A DNA stretch of 47,273 bases from a virus: positions 1 through 47,273 of the IMG/VR virus record IMGVR_UViG_3300037246_000253. The stretch is one strand, 5' to 3'. A program made the position numbers and the translations under genes. The notes beneath the pieces are model-generated. The model was not told the origin of the DNA. It saw nothing but the letters and a program-made list of their open reading frames with translations, and made no database searches. Positions 32,213 through 40,899 of the stretch are shown here, in pieces. Positions within the stretch are counted from its first letter, which is position 1. Every line of letters begins with the position of its first letter.

Positions 32213-34165
32213 TTAATACGGCTCATCGGTCCTTGGATCGATTTTCCCAACCATACGACCGTAGGCCGCATCCCAACCCTGGGTTACCAGATAGAACCAA
32301 GCCTCCTCGATGTCTCGCTGACTGGGCTCGCCAGTGAATGACGTCATGGTGTCCTTTATCCATTTGTAGGCAATGTAGCTCTTGCCGTCGCCGCCATACT
32401 TGTCAGGCACCGGGATCCTGTTGTAAATGGTCGTTCTCTCACCGCCTAGCATCACCTTCTCATTCAGCGGGATGTAAGCCTCCTCGTAGAGCTCGACCGG
32501 CACGCCAGCAAATAGTCGGCGCTTATCTGGCATGCCCTTTGTCGTAAATACCTCGTGCGTCATTACCTTGCCGAGGATCTCGAGAGCGGCCTCGTCATCG
32601 ATATGCCTGCCGGCCTTGTCGGCCGATATCAGCGCGCGGTTGTAGGCGTCAGAGATTCTCGCCCATCGCTCACGGTCTCCTTGCTCGCCCTTGCTGTTCC
32701 CGGGCTTCTTCTCGAAGAAGTCTGACGCAATCAGGGTGTCAGTGAGGACCTGTGTTTGGCTCAGGCCGTTGTAGCCGCTGCCAGCGAGGCCCTTTTTCGA
32801 TTGGCCCTGGTCAGCTGACATATATTCAGCGCGGTCAACGTCAACCACAGACCGCCAATGGATTGCGTTCTCACCGGGCTCCATTGGGGCGTCCTGATCT
32901 GCCCGCATGAAACCGTCGAAATCAGTGGCAGCTTTCTGCGATGGCGTCATGTTGTCCCACAGATTGCGAGCCTCCCATGACGTTGTCTCGGCCCACTCAA
33001 AGCCATCGGCCCTACGATTCGCCATTTTGCGAATTGCCTGTTGCTCCGCTCTATTCAGGCTTGCGAGCAGCGCTGCATCTAGCTCGCTGATGGCATATGC
33101 GCGCGGCAGTCCATTCTCATCGATCGTGCCTTCAAAGATTGCATTGGCGAGCGTCCGTGACGCATTGGCTCGTTTCAGGCCCTTGCCGGCTTCAATGCTG
33201 CTGGCCCTTTGGCCGCTAAGGATCAGCGCCTCTTTGCGAGCATCTGGATTCTCAGCAATGTCCTCGAACTCAGCGATAAATGTACGACGCTCGGCGGTCT
33301 GCGATGGATCTGGAAACTCGAGCCACGCGGCATCGGAGGCGGCAAACGCGAGCCCTTGAGTTACTTCAATTTCGATCTCTTTTTCGGTGTCGTCGATCAT
33401 GTCCTGAATTTCGTGCAGGGTCAGGAAATCACCGATAGAGCCTGAGCCTCCGCCCTCAAATATCTCCTCCCTCGTGATCGGCCCGCGGGCTTTGCGGTGC
33501 GCCTTGGTGAGCTCGAGCTCGGCCAGCCGGATCTCTGGATCCATAACCTCGAGAGACTGCGTGGCTGCCGCTGTGGCGAACGCCTGAGCCTTAGCGAGGG
33601 CTTGCTCCTCGGTGTAGGCCCCTGTGGTCACTCCAGCCATAATGGCGTCGAGCTTGTTTTCCATGATCTTGTTTTGCAATTCTGGTGGCGATAGCGCTAT
33701 TTCCTCGAGGCCATCCAACAGGATTTGATTGATGTCCGCGCGCTCTTTGTCGTGACGGTAAATTCTGGCCAGATCTCCGGCATAGATACGACCCTGGGCA
33801 CGAGTGAGATCCGACTCGGCCGTCGCTAACGCCCGATCCGACTTGGTCAGCTTGTGCTCACTCAGAATTTTATCGGCGCTCTCCTGATAGGCTTTCTGGT
33901 AATCCTCGTCGAAATTCTCGAAATCCCGCCGGTCCTTGAGGGCCTCGCGCGCCGCTATGTCGGCCTTGGTGAGAGCGTCCTTGGTGAGCGCAAACTGCAG
34001 CCGGTTGTCTCGGTCCATTTTCTGATCGACCAGACTGACCACCGTGTTCGCTGCATTGGATACCGCATCGGCAAGGATCTGGCCCTCTTTACCGGGCATA
34101 TCGAGCCGCCCAGAGCGCAGGCTCTCACGACCCCCGTAGTCCAGAACATTCGGCAGCTTGGCCAT
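32213..34165 (-). CDS. gp15-like internal virion (ejection) protein
   Basis: 650 aa, overwhelmingly helical and charged, with coiled-coil-like stretches (about residues 45-150 and 270-330), and no enzyme motifs. Size, composition and place between the fibre and the membrane-active 889-aa protein match the T7 gp15 class of core proteins, which leave the capsid to form the periplasmic DNA conduit. The start ATG overlaps the fibre stop (TAATG). The assignment rests on gene order and composition rather than on a recognised motif. Confidence 0.6.
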   Translation of the reverse strand: MAKLPNVLDYGGRESLRSGRLDMPGKEGQILADAVSNAANTVVSLVDQKMDRDNRLQFALTKDALTKADIAAREALKDRRDFENFDEDYQKAYQESADKILSEHKLTKSDRALATAESDLTRAQGRIYAGDLARIYRHDKERADINQILLDGLEEIALSPPELQNKIMENKLDAIMAGVTTGAYTEEQALAKAQAFATAAATQSLEVMDPEIRLAELELTKAHRKARGPITREEIFEGGGSGSIGDFLTLHEIQDMIDDTEKEIEIEVTQGLAFAASDAAWLEFPDPSQTAERRTFIAEFEDIAENPDARKEALILSGQRASSIEAGKGLKRANASRTLANAIFEGTIDENGLPRAYAISELDAALLASLNRAEQQAIRKMANRRADGFEWAETTSWEARNLWDNMTPSQKAATDFDGFMRADQDAPMEPGENAIHWRSVVDVDRAEYMSADQGQSKKGLAGSGYNGLSQTQVLTDTLIASDFFEKKPGNSKGEQGDRERWARISDAYNRALISADKAGRHIDDEAALEILGKVMTHEVFTTKGMPDKRRLFAGVPVELYEEAYIPLNEKVMLGGERTTIYNRIPVPDKYGGDGKSYIAYKWIKDTMTSFTGEPSQRDIEEAWFYLVTQGWDAAYGRMVGKIDPRTDEPY

Positions 34166-35592
34166 TACGAGAAGTCCTCATAGAACGTGCCGAGATATCC
34201 GGTGCCAGCGTCTCGCGTCCTGAGATCGACGAGGTAGGTCGCACCCACAACCGTCAGGTTTGGCGGGGTGCCACCGGGCCACGTTATCGAGGCCGCCCAT
34301 GCGATCGTGCGCGCAGGGTTGTCCTGCAGGATCTCGAGATAAATGATGCCGAGCCGGCCTGTGGCGGGAGGATTAGAGATCGTCATGGTGCTGACATTCT
34401 CGGTGAGCGTCAGGAAGTGGCTGTTGCCATCCTCAAAATCGATGTCCATGACGCCAGCGACCGAGCCAGCCGTAACGTGCTTTATCGCATAATCGTCCAG
34501 CAGTGGACGAATGAGTCGGTTGTCGTTGTGGTTCCAGGCACCGACCTCATACGACACGCTCGACGTACCGCCTGATTTGGAAATAACCAGAAGATTGAGC
34601 GCGAGGATGCCCTGATTTTGAATATCAACGTGGCCGCTGCCAAAATTTCCGAGTCGGAGGATCTGGCTCAACTTGAAATCGAACACGCTGTCGGCGGCGA
34701 CAGGCGTCACATGGAACTCGCCAGCGGCAGAGTCCCAGTCCATTATCAGATCCGTGCCGGTTCCAAACTGTAGTTCCTCGTCATCGAGCAGCACCACAGG
34801 CGCAGCGAATGACGGCGCTGAGTTCAGCACGGAGTCGACGCCGGCCTCGGTCGTATACATCGGCGCGTCGTCCGAGGAGCGCACCCACCACTGACCATAG
34901 CCAACAAGATCTGCACCGGCAGCGGCCTTTTCGAGCATGTAGAGCTCAGGTGAATCGAATCTGACGGTCGGGTTGAAATCGACGTAGTAGCCATTGGTCG
35001 TGACGAGCGTGAAATGATCGCCGCCGGAGGCCGTGACCTGCAGGGTAGGGTTGCCGGATCCGCCATCGGTGATGATGAGATTGCCGTCGAGGTAGAGGCT
35101 ATCGGTCGCGTCCTGAACCCTGACGCCTGTGACCTCAATCCAACCACCGGCATTGTCAGCCGCCAGTGATGAGAGCTCGACCGTTGAGACCGGCAGCACC
35201 ACGCCGGCACCAGCGGCCGGATCGTAGTAGATCGAGAAATTCAGGGCATCGACGTCCGGCTCGAGCGCGACCCCGTCGCCGGCGATAATCCAGTACACGA
35301 ACACGCCGTCTGACACGCGGTAGGTAGGGACCACGGTGCCGCCCACGATGTCGCGGTTGCCATCCATGTCACCAGCGCGCTGCCACGCCGAGCTCTCGAC
35401 GTTGTAGACACCGTTTTCAATCGGATCGGCCTGATCTTTGACCAGACACCGGTCACCCGCTACAAGCGCACGGCTGTTGACGGTCTGGATGCCCTCGAGC
35501 GTGATCGGCCCATCGGTTGCAACGAGGACCGGTGCCTTGACGGCCAGCCCCGAGACAAATGAATCAACGCGGAAATTTTTAAGTGCAACCAT
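34165..35592 (-). CDS. Short tail fibre protein
   Basis: 475 aa. Residues about 20-118 are the same fibre N-terminal module as in the 1,061-aa fibre (ITLEGIQTV, LVAGDRCLVKDQ, ENGVYNVESSAWQRA, DGNRD, GGTVV). The middle is beta-rich. The last 110 residues (DDYAIKHV, HFLTLTENVSTMTISN, RTIAWAASITWPGG) match a common phage fibre C-terminal domain, also found in the long fibre. GGAGGAGG lies just before the ATG, one of the strongest ribosome sites here. It probably shares a tail attachment point with the long fibre or replaces it on a subset of positions. Confidence 0.75.
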   Translation of the reverse strand: MVALKNFRVDSFVSGLAVKAPVLVATDGPITLEGIQTVNSRALVAGDRCLVKDQADPIENGVYNVESSAWQRAGDMDGNRDIVGGTVVPTYRVSDGVFVYWIIAGDGVALEPDVDALNFSIYYDPAAGAGVVLPVSTVELSSLAADNAGGWIEVTGVRVQDATDSLYLDGNLIITDGGSGNPTLQVTASGGDHFTLVTTNGYYVDFNPTVRFDSPELYMLEKAAAGADLVGYGQWWVRSSDDAPMYTTEAGVDSVLNSAPSFAAPVVLLDDEELQFGTGTDLIMDWDSAAGEFHVTPVAADSVFDFKLSQILRLGNFGSGHVDIQNQGILALNLLVISKSGGTSSVSYEVGAWNHNDNRLIRPLLDDYAIKHVTAGSVAGVMDIDFEDGNSHFLTLTENVSTMTISNPPATGRLGIIYLEILQDNPARTIAWAASITWPGGTPPNLTVVGATYLVDLRTRDAGTGYLGTFYEDFS

Positions 35593-36186
35593 CTACCTCC
35601 TCCAATCTAGCTTCGGAGGACTGTAACCCGGTATTGGCGAGTACGGCCGGCCCTCCTCATTGATCGACATTTCACCAGTGCCGCCATAGCGAGCGCGGTT
35701 TGCGCTGAGATCATATTGGTCAGGAGCCAGATCTGCCTCGCTGCCGGCGTCAGTGCTGCTGCCCTGTTGTGCGCCACCAAAGTATGAATTCACGGCTCCG
35801 GTGAGAGCGTTGACCATGCCTGCAGTCCTGATGGCCTTTCGTTCTCGAATGGCCGCATCAGCGCGGAAAATCATGCCATCGTAATCGTTTTGTGCCACCC
35901 ACAAGCGCGACATTACGCGGTACTCGCCCTCGGCATTGAGGTCGCCAATCATCTTCACCACGCCGGGATTGTCGACACCGCCGCCGTTTGCCGCGGCGAT
36001 AGCCAGGGCCCGGGATGCCATGAATGCTTTGGCGCGAACAGCTTCTTGAACTTCGCGGGTGCCGGCTGCCATACGTCGATGGCCGGCTTCGCGGTAGGCC
36101 CGCTCCTCCTCGCGCTTGGCATTTTCGCCCTGATAGGCCTGAAATGCCGCGCCGCCAGCTGCCGTTAGTGCTTTTAACCAAGCCAT
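35593..36186 (-). CDS. gp14-like internal virion protein B
   Basis: 197 aa from the ATG at 36186, with GGGAG 9 nt upstream; GTG at 36195 is an alternative. It starts with a hydrophobic helix (WLKALTAAGGAAFQAYQG) followed by a long helical region (REEERAYREAGHRRMAAGTREVQEAV) and Ala-rich helices (ALAIAAANGGGVDNP), then a flexible polar C-terminus ending PPKLDWRR. This is the usual build of podovirus internal virion protein B, the first ejected, which makes the outer-membrane pore in T7. It overlaps the GNAT-like gene by 13 bp. Confidence 0.65.
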   Translation of the reverse strand: MAWLKALTAAGGAAFQAYQGENAKREEERAYREAGHRRMAAGTREVQEAVRAKAFMASRALAIAAANGGGVDNPGVVKMIGDLNAEGEYRVMSRLWVAQNDYDGMIFRADAAIRERKAIRTAGMVNALTGAVNSYFGGAQQGSSTDAGSEADLAPDQYDLSANRARYGGTGEMSINEEGRPYSPIPGYSPPKLDWRR

Positions 36187-36623
36187 CCGTACCACACTCC
36201 CTGTAGGTGAGTGAACCCGAGCCGGTGCAACACCACGCAGCCCTCAGAATCTTGAGATACCGCCATCACCGGCCCGCGATAATTCCGCACATATTCCATT
36301 GCGCCCTTGATCGCTCGCCACACTGTAATCGATCTGACGTATGGCTGCAGGCGAGGCTTCCAGTCGGAAAAAAACTTACCGTAGTCGACTTCCTTGGCAA
36401 CGCCAACCACCCCGACGACCTCACCGTCCATGCACACCACCATGGCGCGCACGGAGAATTGATACGGCTCACCGTAAAATTCAACGATGTCCTCAGCGCT
36501 GGCTGGCCTTAGCGTGAGCGACGGTCGGCGTGTTCCACTGACTCGTAGATCGATACTGCTGCCAAAATCGTCGCTGGCTTGGGGCTCTCTGATTGCAAGC
36601 ATATTCTTGAATCGGTATTCCAC
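36174..36623 (-). CDS. GNAT-fold protein, T7 gp13-like position
   Basis: 149 aa from a GTG start with CGGAGG 3 nt upstream. Residues about 36-149 follow a GNAT-like order: SLTLRPASAEDIVEFYGE, VRAMVVCMDGEVVGVVGVA, a helix, AIKGAMEYVR, then VVLHRLGFTHLQGVWYGWLG, similar to the end of acetyltransferases. The acetyl-CoA pyrophosphate loop (Q/RxxGxG/A) is not evident, so it is likely a non-catalytic assembly protein as T7 gp13 is thought to be. It overlaps the tail tubular B gene by 115 bp out of frame; no start codon exists between that gene's stop and the domain. Confidence 0.65.
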   Translation of the reverse strand: MEYRFKNMLAIREPQASDDFGSSIDLRVSGTRRPSLTLRPASAEDIVEFYGEPYQFSVRAMVVCMDGEVVGVVGVAKEVDYGKFFSDWKPRLQPYVRSITVWRAIKGAMEYVRNYRGPVMAVSQDSEGCVVLHRLGFTHLQGVWYGWLG

Positions 36624-39310
36624 TCGCCTCCGAATGGGAAATCGTCCTCGTGATAGGTTTCGTAAATAGTGTCGTCCGTAACAGTTTGGCCCTTTTCGAC
36701 GCCGGGAAGATCGGACAGATTATCAAAGTCGGGCCCGTACTGGATGCCAAAGCGGTGCAGGTTTTCAGCGATAAATCCGATGCGGTTGACCTTCTTGCGC
36801 TCGAGCAAACCGATACCCTGGATGTTGCCGAGCTTGGTCGATTTGTACTGAGCGGTATATTGCAGGCCGACGATGACGTTTGAGAATGGAGCTCCGGTAA
36901 AGACGGACAGGTCAACCTCGCCCGGTGAGCCAAACTGAGATACCACCGCATCGCCCACGTAGACGCCGTCTGCCCAGACCGTGACCGTGTGGCCGGCCAG
37001 ATGATCGACACCGGTCAGGGTATTGATCGGGGCACCGTCATACTGGAACCAAGCGTCAGACATATAGTTGTCCAGCCCGCCTATAGCTTGCGATTCCAGC
37101 GCCCATTTCATCAGGTAGCGCTCCTCACCATCCACGGCGTTGAAGGCCTTAACGGTGTAGTAAACCTGATCCTCGACGGTGCCCGGGAGTACCGCCACAT
37201 CCTCGATGCACCAGTTGCCCGGGCCGCCGAGCACCACATCCACCCACGCCAATACATTCTCGCCCCGGGCGTAGACCAGCATTCCGACAGTGCCATCGGC
37301 GCGGACGCAATGGATCCTGATATCCGGTTTCATCTGCACCGCGATCTGCACGACGCCGGCGACGTTGAAATCAGGCGCGAAGATCGACAGGTCACTCGAT
37401 TTGAAGTCCTGCACATCGATGTCGTAGAGGAGCTCAAAGAGACGCTGCTCAGTGCGATCGATAAACACGCCGCGCGAGGAGGTCGTCTTGATGTTGAGAT
37501 TGAAAGGAGTAATCGGCTCGTCGAAATTCGAGGACCTGACTGACAGCGGGTTATTGCCGTCCATTTTCTGCGCCGCTACATTCGCGGAGATCTCGGTCGT
37601 CCCCAACATCAGGCGCGCCAGTGACAGCATCCAATTGATGACTTTAATCGCGCCTGAGCCAATGGTCCTCGAGATCGGCGCCGAGGCACCCTCGACGTTG
37701 TCATCGTGAGATTCAAAGTCATCAGAGACGGACATCCAGAGGCGTTCCAGTCCAGCCCAGGCAAGCCTGCCCTCGTGTATAGCCACCGAGGTCGGGAAGC
37801 CGCGGAACCCAGACCACGCGCTCTCCCACCAGTCTGTCGTGGGCTCTATCGATCCAAAGGACTTGATGATGTGGACCCGCATGTTCTCATCGTCCACCCG
37901 CTCGAAGCAGCGGGCTATACCCTGTATCGAGCCGCCGGTGTAGTTCAGCGTCATGGTGGCATCGCCGGAGGTCCAGTTGCCCGTCTTGACGATCAGCCGG
38001 TAATAGATAATCGTGCCGTCCTGCCCATCGGTAAACGTGGTCGAGACCGGCACCGTGAACTCGGTGCCCTGATCGTTCCATGAGCCAGTCAGATTGGTGA
38101 ATGAGAATTGCAGCGACACCGTGGCGTTAAAGACGCCCTCGATAATGATGCCAAACGAGCGAGCCTCCTCGGAGCCCACCACGCGGATCGACTCAGTAGC
38201 CGTATTGTCATCGGCCGAGGACGTATTGGTCACGACCTGACCGCCAGATGCGGCGCGGAACAGGGCCCCGGGGCCGAACGCACCACCCTGATGCTGAGTC
38301 TTGAAAATAGGCTCGGAGGCCGTGAGCACCGCGAATCCGGCTGTGCCACTACCGCCGAGGTCGTAGTCGCCTGAGATCTTGTTGACCTCGAGCGTGGTCG
38401 AGCCAACATTCTGCACTCGGAACGGGCCGTCATTGGTGACGAACTCGGTATATGACCATGAGCGACCGTCAAAGCGGCGCTCGATGACCTTTTGCGGTAG
38501 ATCGACAGCAGCGCAGTAGATGCGGTCGCCGGACTGTTCCCACCGCACTGAGCGTACCTGTGCCTCGGTCGACCATGCGGTCGTCAGGTTGACGATGCCT
38601 GTCGAGATGTCGCAGCTTCCCACCAGGGCGTTGAAATCCTCATCGTTCGAGAGCTCGATGGTGAAATCGCCTGTCGGCGTGAACGCGAGCTCGTGGACGC
38701 CATCGTTGAGCAGCGTGTCAGAGATGTATTCGGATCCTTGCACCGTTGAGCCGACGCGCAAGCGCACAGGGCCGTGGCTGATTGTGATTTTCAGGCCGTG
38801 CTCGACGCTCTGGTCAGGGCCGGCCACGGTGATTGTTTGGAAGCAGCGAGCAAAGCCCTCACCGGATCCGCGCAGCGCCAGTTCAAAATCCAGCACAAAC
38901 GAGTCGCAGTTCGCGTCGTCGACGTTTGACCAGTCGCTCGGCGGGGTTGTGTCGTCCGCATCAGGCGCGCCGGTGAAATTTGGGTTGTCGATCGTTGTGG
39001 CGACCGTGGGCCGCGTCAGCAGGACATCGCCCAGACGCACTCTCAGGTAGGCGCCGACACCGAATTCCAGTAGCGCCTTGTCGTCCTCCTCGAAAATGAA
39101 CGGCATCTGGCGGACCAGATTGGTGTCCTCGAGCATGGCGTCGATAAACTGCATGCCGACGCGCAGCATCATGGATCCGAGCACCCTGGGTATATAGTTG
39201 CTCTGAATTTCGGCAGACATGCCGTAGCGCTGCAGGTCCAAGCGCGCCAGCCCTAGAGAGGAAATGACCCCTCGATTAAAGGCGATCAGATTTCTGACCT
39301 CGTCGGCCAT
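36509..39310 (-). CDS. Tail tubular protein B (T7 gp12-like nozzle)
   Basis: 933 aa. The N-terminus is diagnostic: IAFNRGVISSLGLARLDL, then SAEIQSNYIPRVLGSMMLRVGMQFI, as in podovirus nozzle proteins. Large beta domains follow, with ESAWSGFRGFPTSVAIHEGRLAWAG (about 490-514) and SVSDDFESHD, the typical W-S-RG-P-----EGRL--AG block of this family. It forms the distal nozzle of the short tail with tail tubular protein A, encoded directly upstream; start and stop overlap as TGATG. Confidence 0.88.
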   Translation of the reverse strand: MADEVRNLIAFNRGVISSLGLARLDLQRYGMSAEIQSNYIPRVLGSMMLRVGMQFIDAMLEDTNLVRQMPFIFEEDDKALLEFGVGAYLRVRLGDVLLTRPTVATTIDNPNFTGAPDADDTTPPSDWSNVDDANCDSFVLDFELALRGSGEGFARCFQTITVAGPDQSVEHGLKITISHGPVRLRVGSTVQGSEYISDTLLNDGVHELAFTPTGDFTIELSNDEDFNALVGSCDISTGIVNLTTAWSTEAQVRSVRWEQSGDRIYCAAVDLPQKVIERRFDGRSWSYTEFVTNDGPFRVQNVGSTTLEVNKISGDYDLGGSGTAGFAVLTASEPIFKTQHQGGAFGPGALFRAASGGQVVTNTSSADDNTATESIRVVGSEEARSFGIIIEGVFNATVSLQFSFTNLTGSWNDQGTEFTVPVSTTFTDGQDGTIIYYRLIVKTGNWTSGDATMTLNYTGGSIQGIARCFERVDDENMRVHIIKSFGSIEPTTDWWESAWSGFRGFPTSVAIHEGRLAWAGLERLWMSVSDDFESHDDNVEGASAPISRTIGSGAIKVINWMLSLARLMLGTTEISANVAAQKMDGNNPLSVRSSNFDEPITPFNLNIKTTSSRGVFIDRTEQRLFELLYDIDVQDFKSSDLSIFAPDFNVAGVVQIAVQMKPDIRIHCVRADGTVGMLVYARGENVLAWVDVVLGGPGNWCIEDVAVLPGTVEDQVYYTVKAFNAVDGEERYLMKWALESQAIGGLDNYMSDAWFQYDGAPINTLTGVDHLAGHTVTVWADGVYVGDAVVSQFGSPGEVDLSVFTGAPFSNVIVGLQYTAQYKSTKLGNIQGIGLLERKKVNRIGFIAENLHRFGIQYGPDFDNLSDLPGVEKGQTVTDDTIYETYHEDDFPFGGEWNTDSRICLQSESPKPATILAAVSIYESVEHADRRSR

Positions 39311-39954
39311 CAGCCTAACAGCTGACTACGATTGCCGCGATCGAACGTGCCGTGCCGGAACCCTCGCCGGGACCGAGCCCAACCGCCCTTGGGAGCCCAC
39401 TTGGCCGGCGATTCCATAGCGTCGGTTGCTTTAGCTTCGGCCAGCCACATTTTCCACTCACTGATAAGTCGCTTTTCTGAGACGTCGATGCCGGTCAGCC
39501 TGCGCGACACCTTCATAGCCATATAGTGCTCGACCATCTCGGTGAAATTAGGCGGCCACAGGCTGAAATCGTTGCCCCATTGGATGTCATTCGACACGTA
39601 TTCGACGTAGATCTCCTCCTGATCGCAGAACCACCAGCTTGCCTCGTCAGAGTAGCGGGTGATTGGAGTGGTGTAATACTCGTCATGGGCTACGGCCATG
39701 GTCCGAATGAAATCATCCGGTTTATCGAATGCGAATTGGTAGCCGAATGATGGCGTCACATCGGGTGAGGCCTGCAGCTTCGCGGAGCGCTTGGCGAAAT
39801 TCCACTGGCCCATCTGCAGGACACGATCGATCATATCGTTGTCCCAGATATCATCGAGCTTGTGGCGAGGCTCGCGGTTCTCATCGAGGTCGGCCAGCCG
39901 GCGGTCACCGACGATGGACAGGGCCCCGTTGTAAATACTCAGCTTGTCAGTCAT
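39310..39954 (-). CDS. Tail tubular protein A (T7 gp11-like adaptor)
   Basis: 214 aa. LSIYNGALSIVGDRRLADLDENRE at the N-terminus and the helix DIWDNDMIDRVLQMGQWNFAKRSAKLQ, then FGYQFAFDKPDDFIRTM and EEIYVEYVSND, are the hallmarks of this family. It links the portal to the nozzle. The ATG at 39954 has GAGGAG upstream and a perfect 6-bp hairpin just before that. Followed by tail tubular protein B. Confidence 0.88.
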   Translation of the reverse strand: MTDKLSIYNGALSIVGDRRLADLDENREPRHKLDDIWDNDMIDRVLQMGQWNFAKRSAKLQASPDVTPSFGYQFAFDKPDDFIRTMAVAHDEYYTTPITRYSDEASWWFCDQEEIYVEYVSNDIQWGNDFSLWPPNFTEMVEHYMAMKVSRRLTGIDVSEKRLISEWKMWLAEAKATDAMESPAKWAPKGGWARSRRGFRHGTFDRGNRSQLLG

Positions 39955-39969
39955 TCGTTACTCCTCGCC

Positions 39970-39985
39970 AGCGCATCCCTGCGCT
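39970..39985 (-). repeat. Small hairpin upstream of the tail tubular A ribosome site
   Basis: AGCGCA GGGA TGCGCT on the transcribed strand: a perfect 6-bp stem with a 4-nt loop, ending 5 nt before the GAGGAG ribosome site. It could mark mRNA processing or set translation efficiency. There is no T-run, so it is not a terminator. Confidence 0.45.
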
Positions 39986-40005
39986 AATGTTCAGTCCTTG
40001 ATCGG

Positions 40006-40503
40006 CTATCGGCGCACGGCGCCCTCATGGTTCGCCGCGTATCTCCGAGCAAGGGCCTCAGTTGCAAATCCACACTTGAGCTCTTTGCCCTCTCGCTGGA
40101 CGCGGAACTTCTTGGTTGAGCCAGCCCAGTCGATCTTGTAGATACCCTTGAGTTGATCGAGGCCAACGGACGGCGCGAGCTCGTAGAGCACTTTCTTGAT
40201 GACATGGGCCCAGTTATGCCCTGTGTCCTGCACATGGAGCACGAGCTCCCAGGACAGGTCATCAGGCATTACGTGGATTTCATCGCCTCGGTCGAGGTAC
40301 TGAGCTATGTGCTCCCAGTAGCTCGGATCGATGCATTGCTCGGCAGTTGTTTCAACCTTGCAATTAACGCGGAAGCAATTGGCATGCTCTGCGAGCAGGC
40401 CCCACCGCGATACTGTTACTGGCTTTGCGCCTTGTGGTGCTTCATCTTCGACAGCCTCGTCGGGCTGATCCTCGAGCACTTCTGCTGTTGAATTCTCTGA
40501 CAT
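40006..40503 (-). CDS. Hypothetical protein between decoration and tail genes
   Basis: 165 aa from the ATG at 40503, supported by GGAG 6 nt upstream. The N-terminal 30 residues are acidic and probably disordered (DQPDEAVEDEAPQG). The rest (about 35-165) is a compact alpha/beta region with WGLLAEHANCFRVN, DRGDEIHVMPDD, WELVLHVQDTG, IDWAGSTKKFRVQREG and a C-terminal basic helix. Proteins of this size in this place are common in podoviruses without known function. The ribosome site begins immediately after the T-run of the terminator at 40513-40553. Confidence 0.65.
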   Translation of the reverse strand: MSENSTAEVLEDQPDEAVEDEAPQGAKPVTVSRWGLLAEHANCFRVNCKVETTAEQCIDPSYWEHIAQYLDRGDEIHVMPDDLSWELVLHVQDTGHNWAHVIKKVLYELAPSVGLDQLKGIYKIDWAGSTKKFRVQREGKELKCGFATEALARRYAANHEGAVRR

Positions 40504-40512
40504 TTGGATCTC

Positions 40513-40553
40513 CAAAAAACAAACGGGAGCCGACCCGATTTGAGCCGGCTCCC
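40513..40553 (-). terminator. Intrinsic terminator after the capsid and decoration genes
   Basis: On the minus strand GGGAGCCGG...TCGGCTCCC (8-bp perfect stem, 40525-40532 with 40546-40553) is followed by GTTTGTTTTTTGG. The downstream gene's GGAG ribosome site starts right at the end of the T-run, so only read-through or a new transcript reaches the tail genes. Confidence 0.8.
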
Positions 40554-40590
40554 AGATTGTCGCGCAAAGCGATCCCTTACGCCAATCGAC

Positions 40591-40887
40591 CTACGGGTTA
40601 CTGACGGTGATAAACGTCACCAGACCGGCAGCACTGACCGTATTGACCTGCTTCCACGACGAGTCCACGGTGTCCTCCACGAAAATGACAAGGTCACCGA
40701 CCTTCAGGCCTCTGTCGTTGCCATCCGTGATGTAGTTGTCAGCCACCATGGTCGCCAAGGCGTCATCGCCAGTGATCTGACGATACGACCAAAGGGCGAC
40801 AGAGTAGCCGCCATCGTCTGCAGCCAGATTGTCGCCCGTGCCGAGGCGCGGGACTATGTTGACTAGATTTGCTGGTTTGTAAGCCAC
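40591..40887 (-). CDS. Probable head decoration or head-associated protein
   Basis: 98 aa, beta-rich (IVPRLGTGDNL, YSVALWSYRQI, RGLKVGDLVIFVED, WKQVNTVSAAGLVTFITV). It is coupled to the capsid gene (12 bp after it) and closed by a terminator, so it should be made at similar high level, as expected for a decoration protein. The GD-I--Y/F...V---G-V--I pattern is common in small phage head proteins. No specific family named. Confidence 0.6.
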   Translation of the reverse strand: MAYKPANLVNIVPRLGTGDNLAADDGGYSVALWSYRQITGDDALATMVADNYITDGNDRGLKVGDLVIFVEDTVDSSWKQVNTVSAAGLVTFITVSNP

Positions 40888-40899
40888 GATTCAGTCCTC

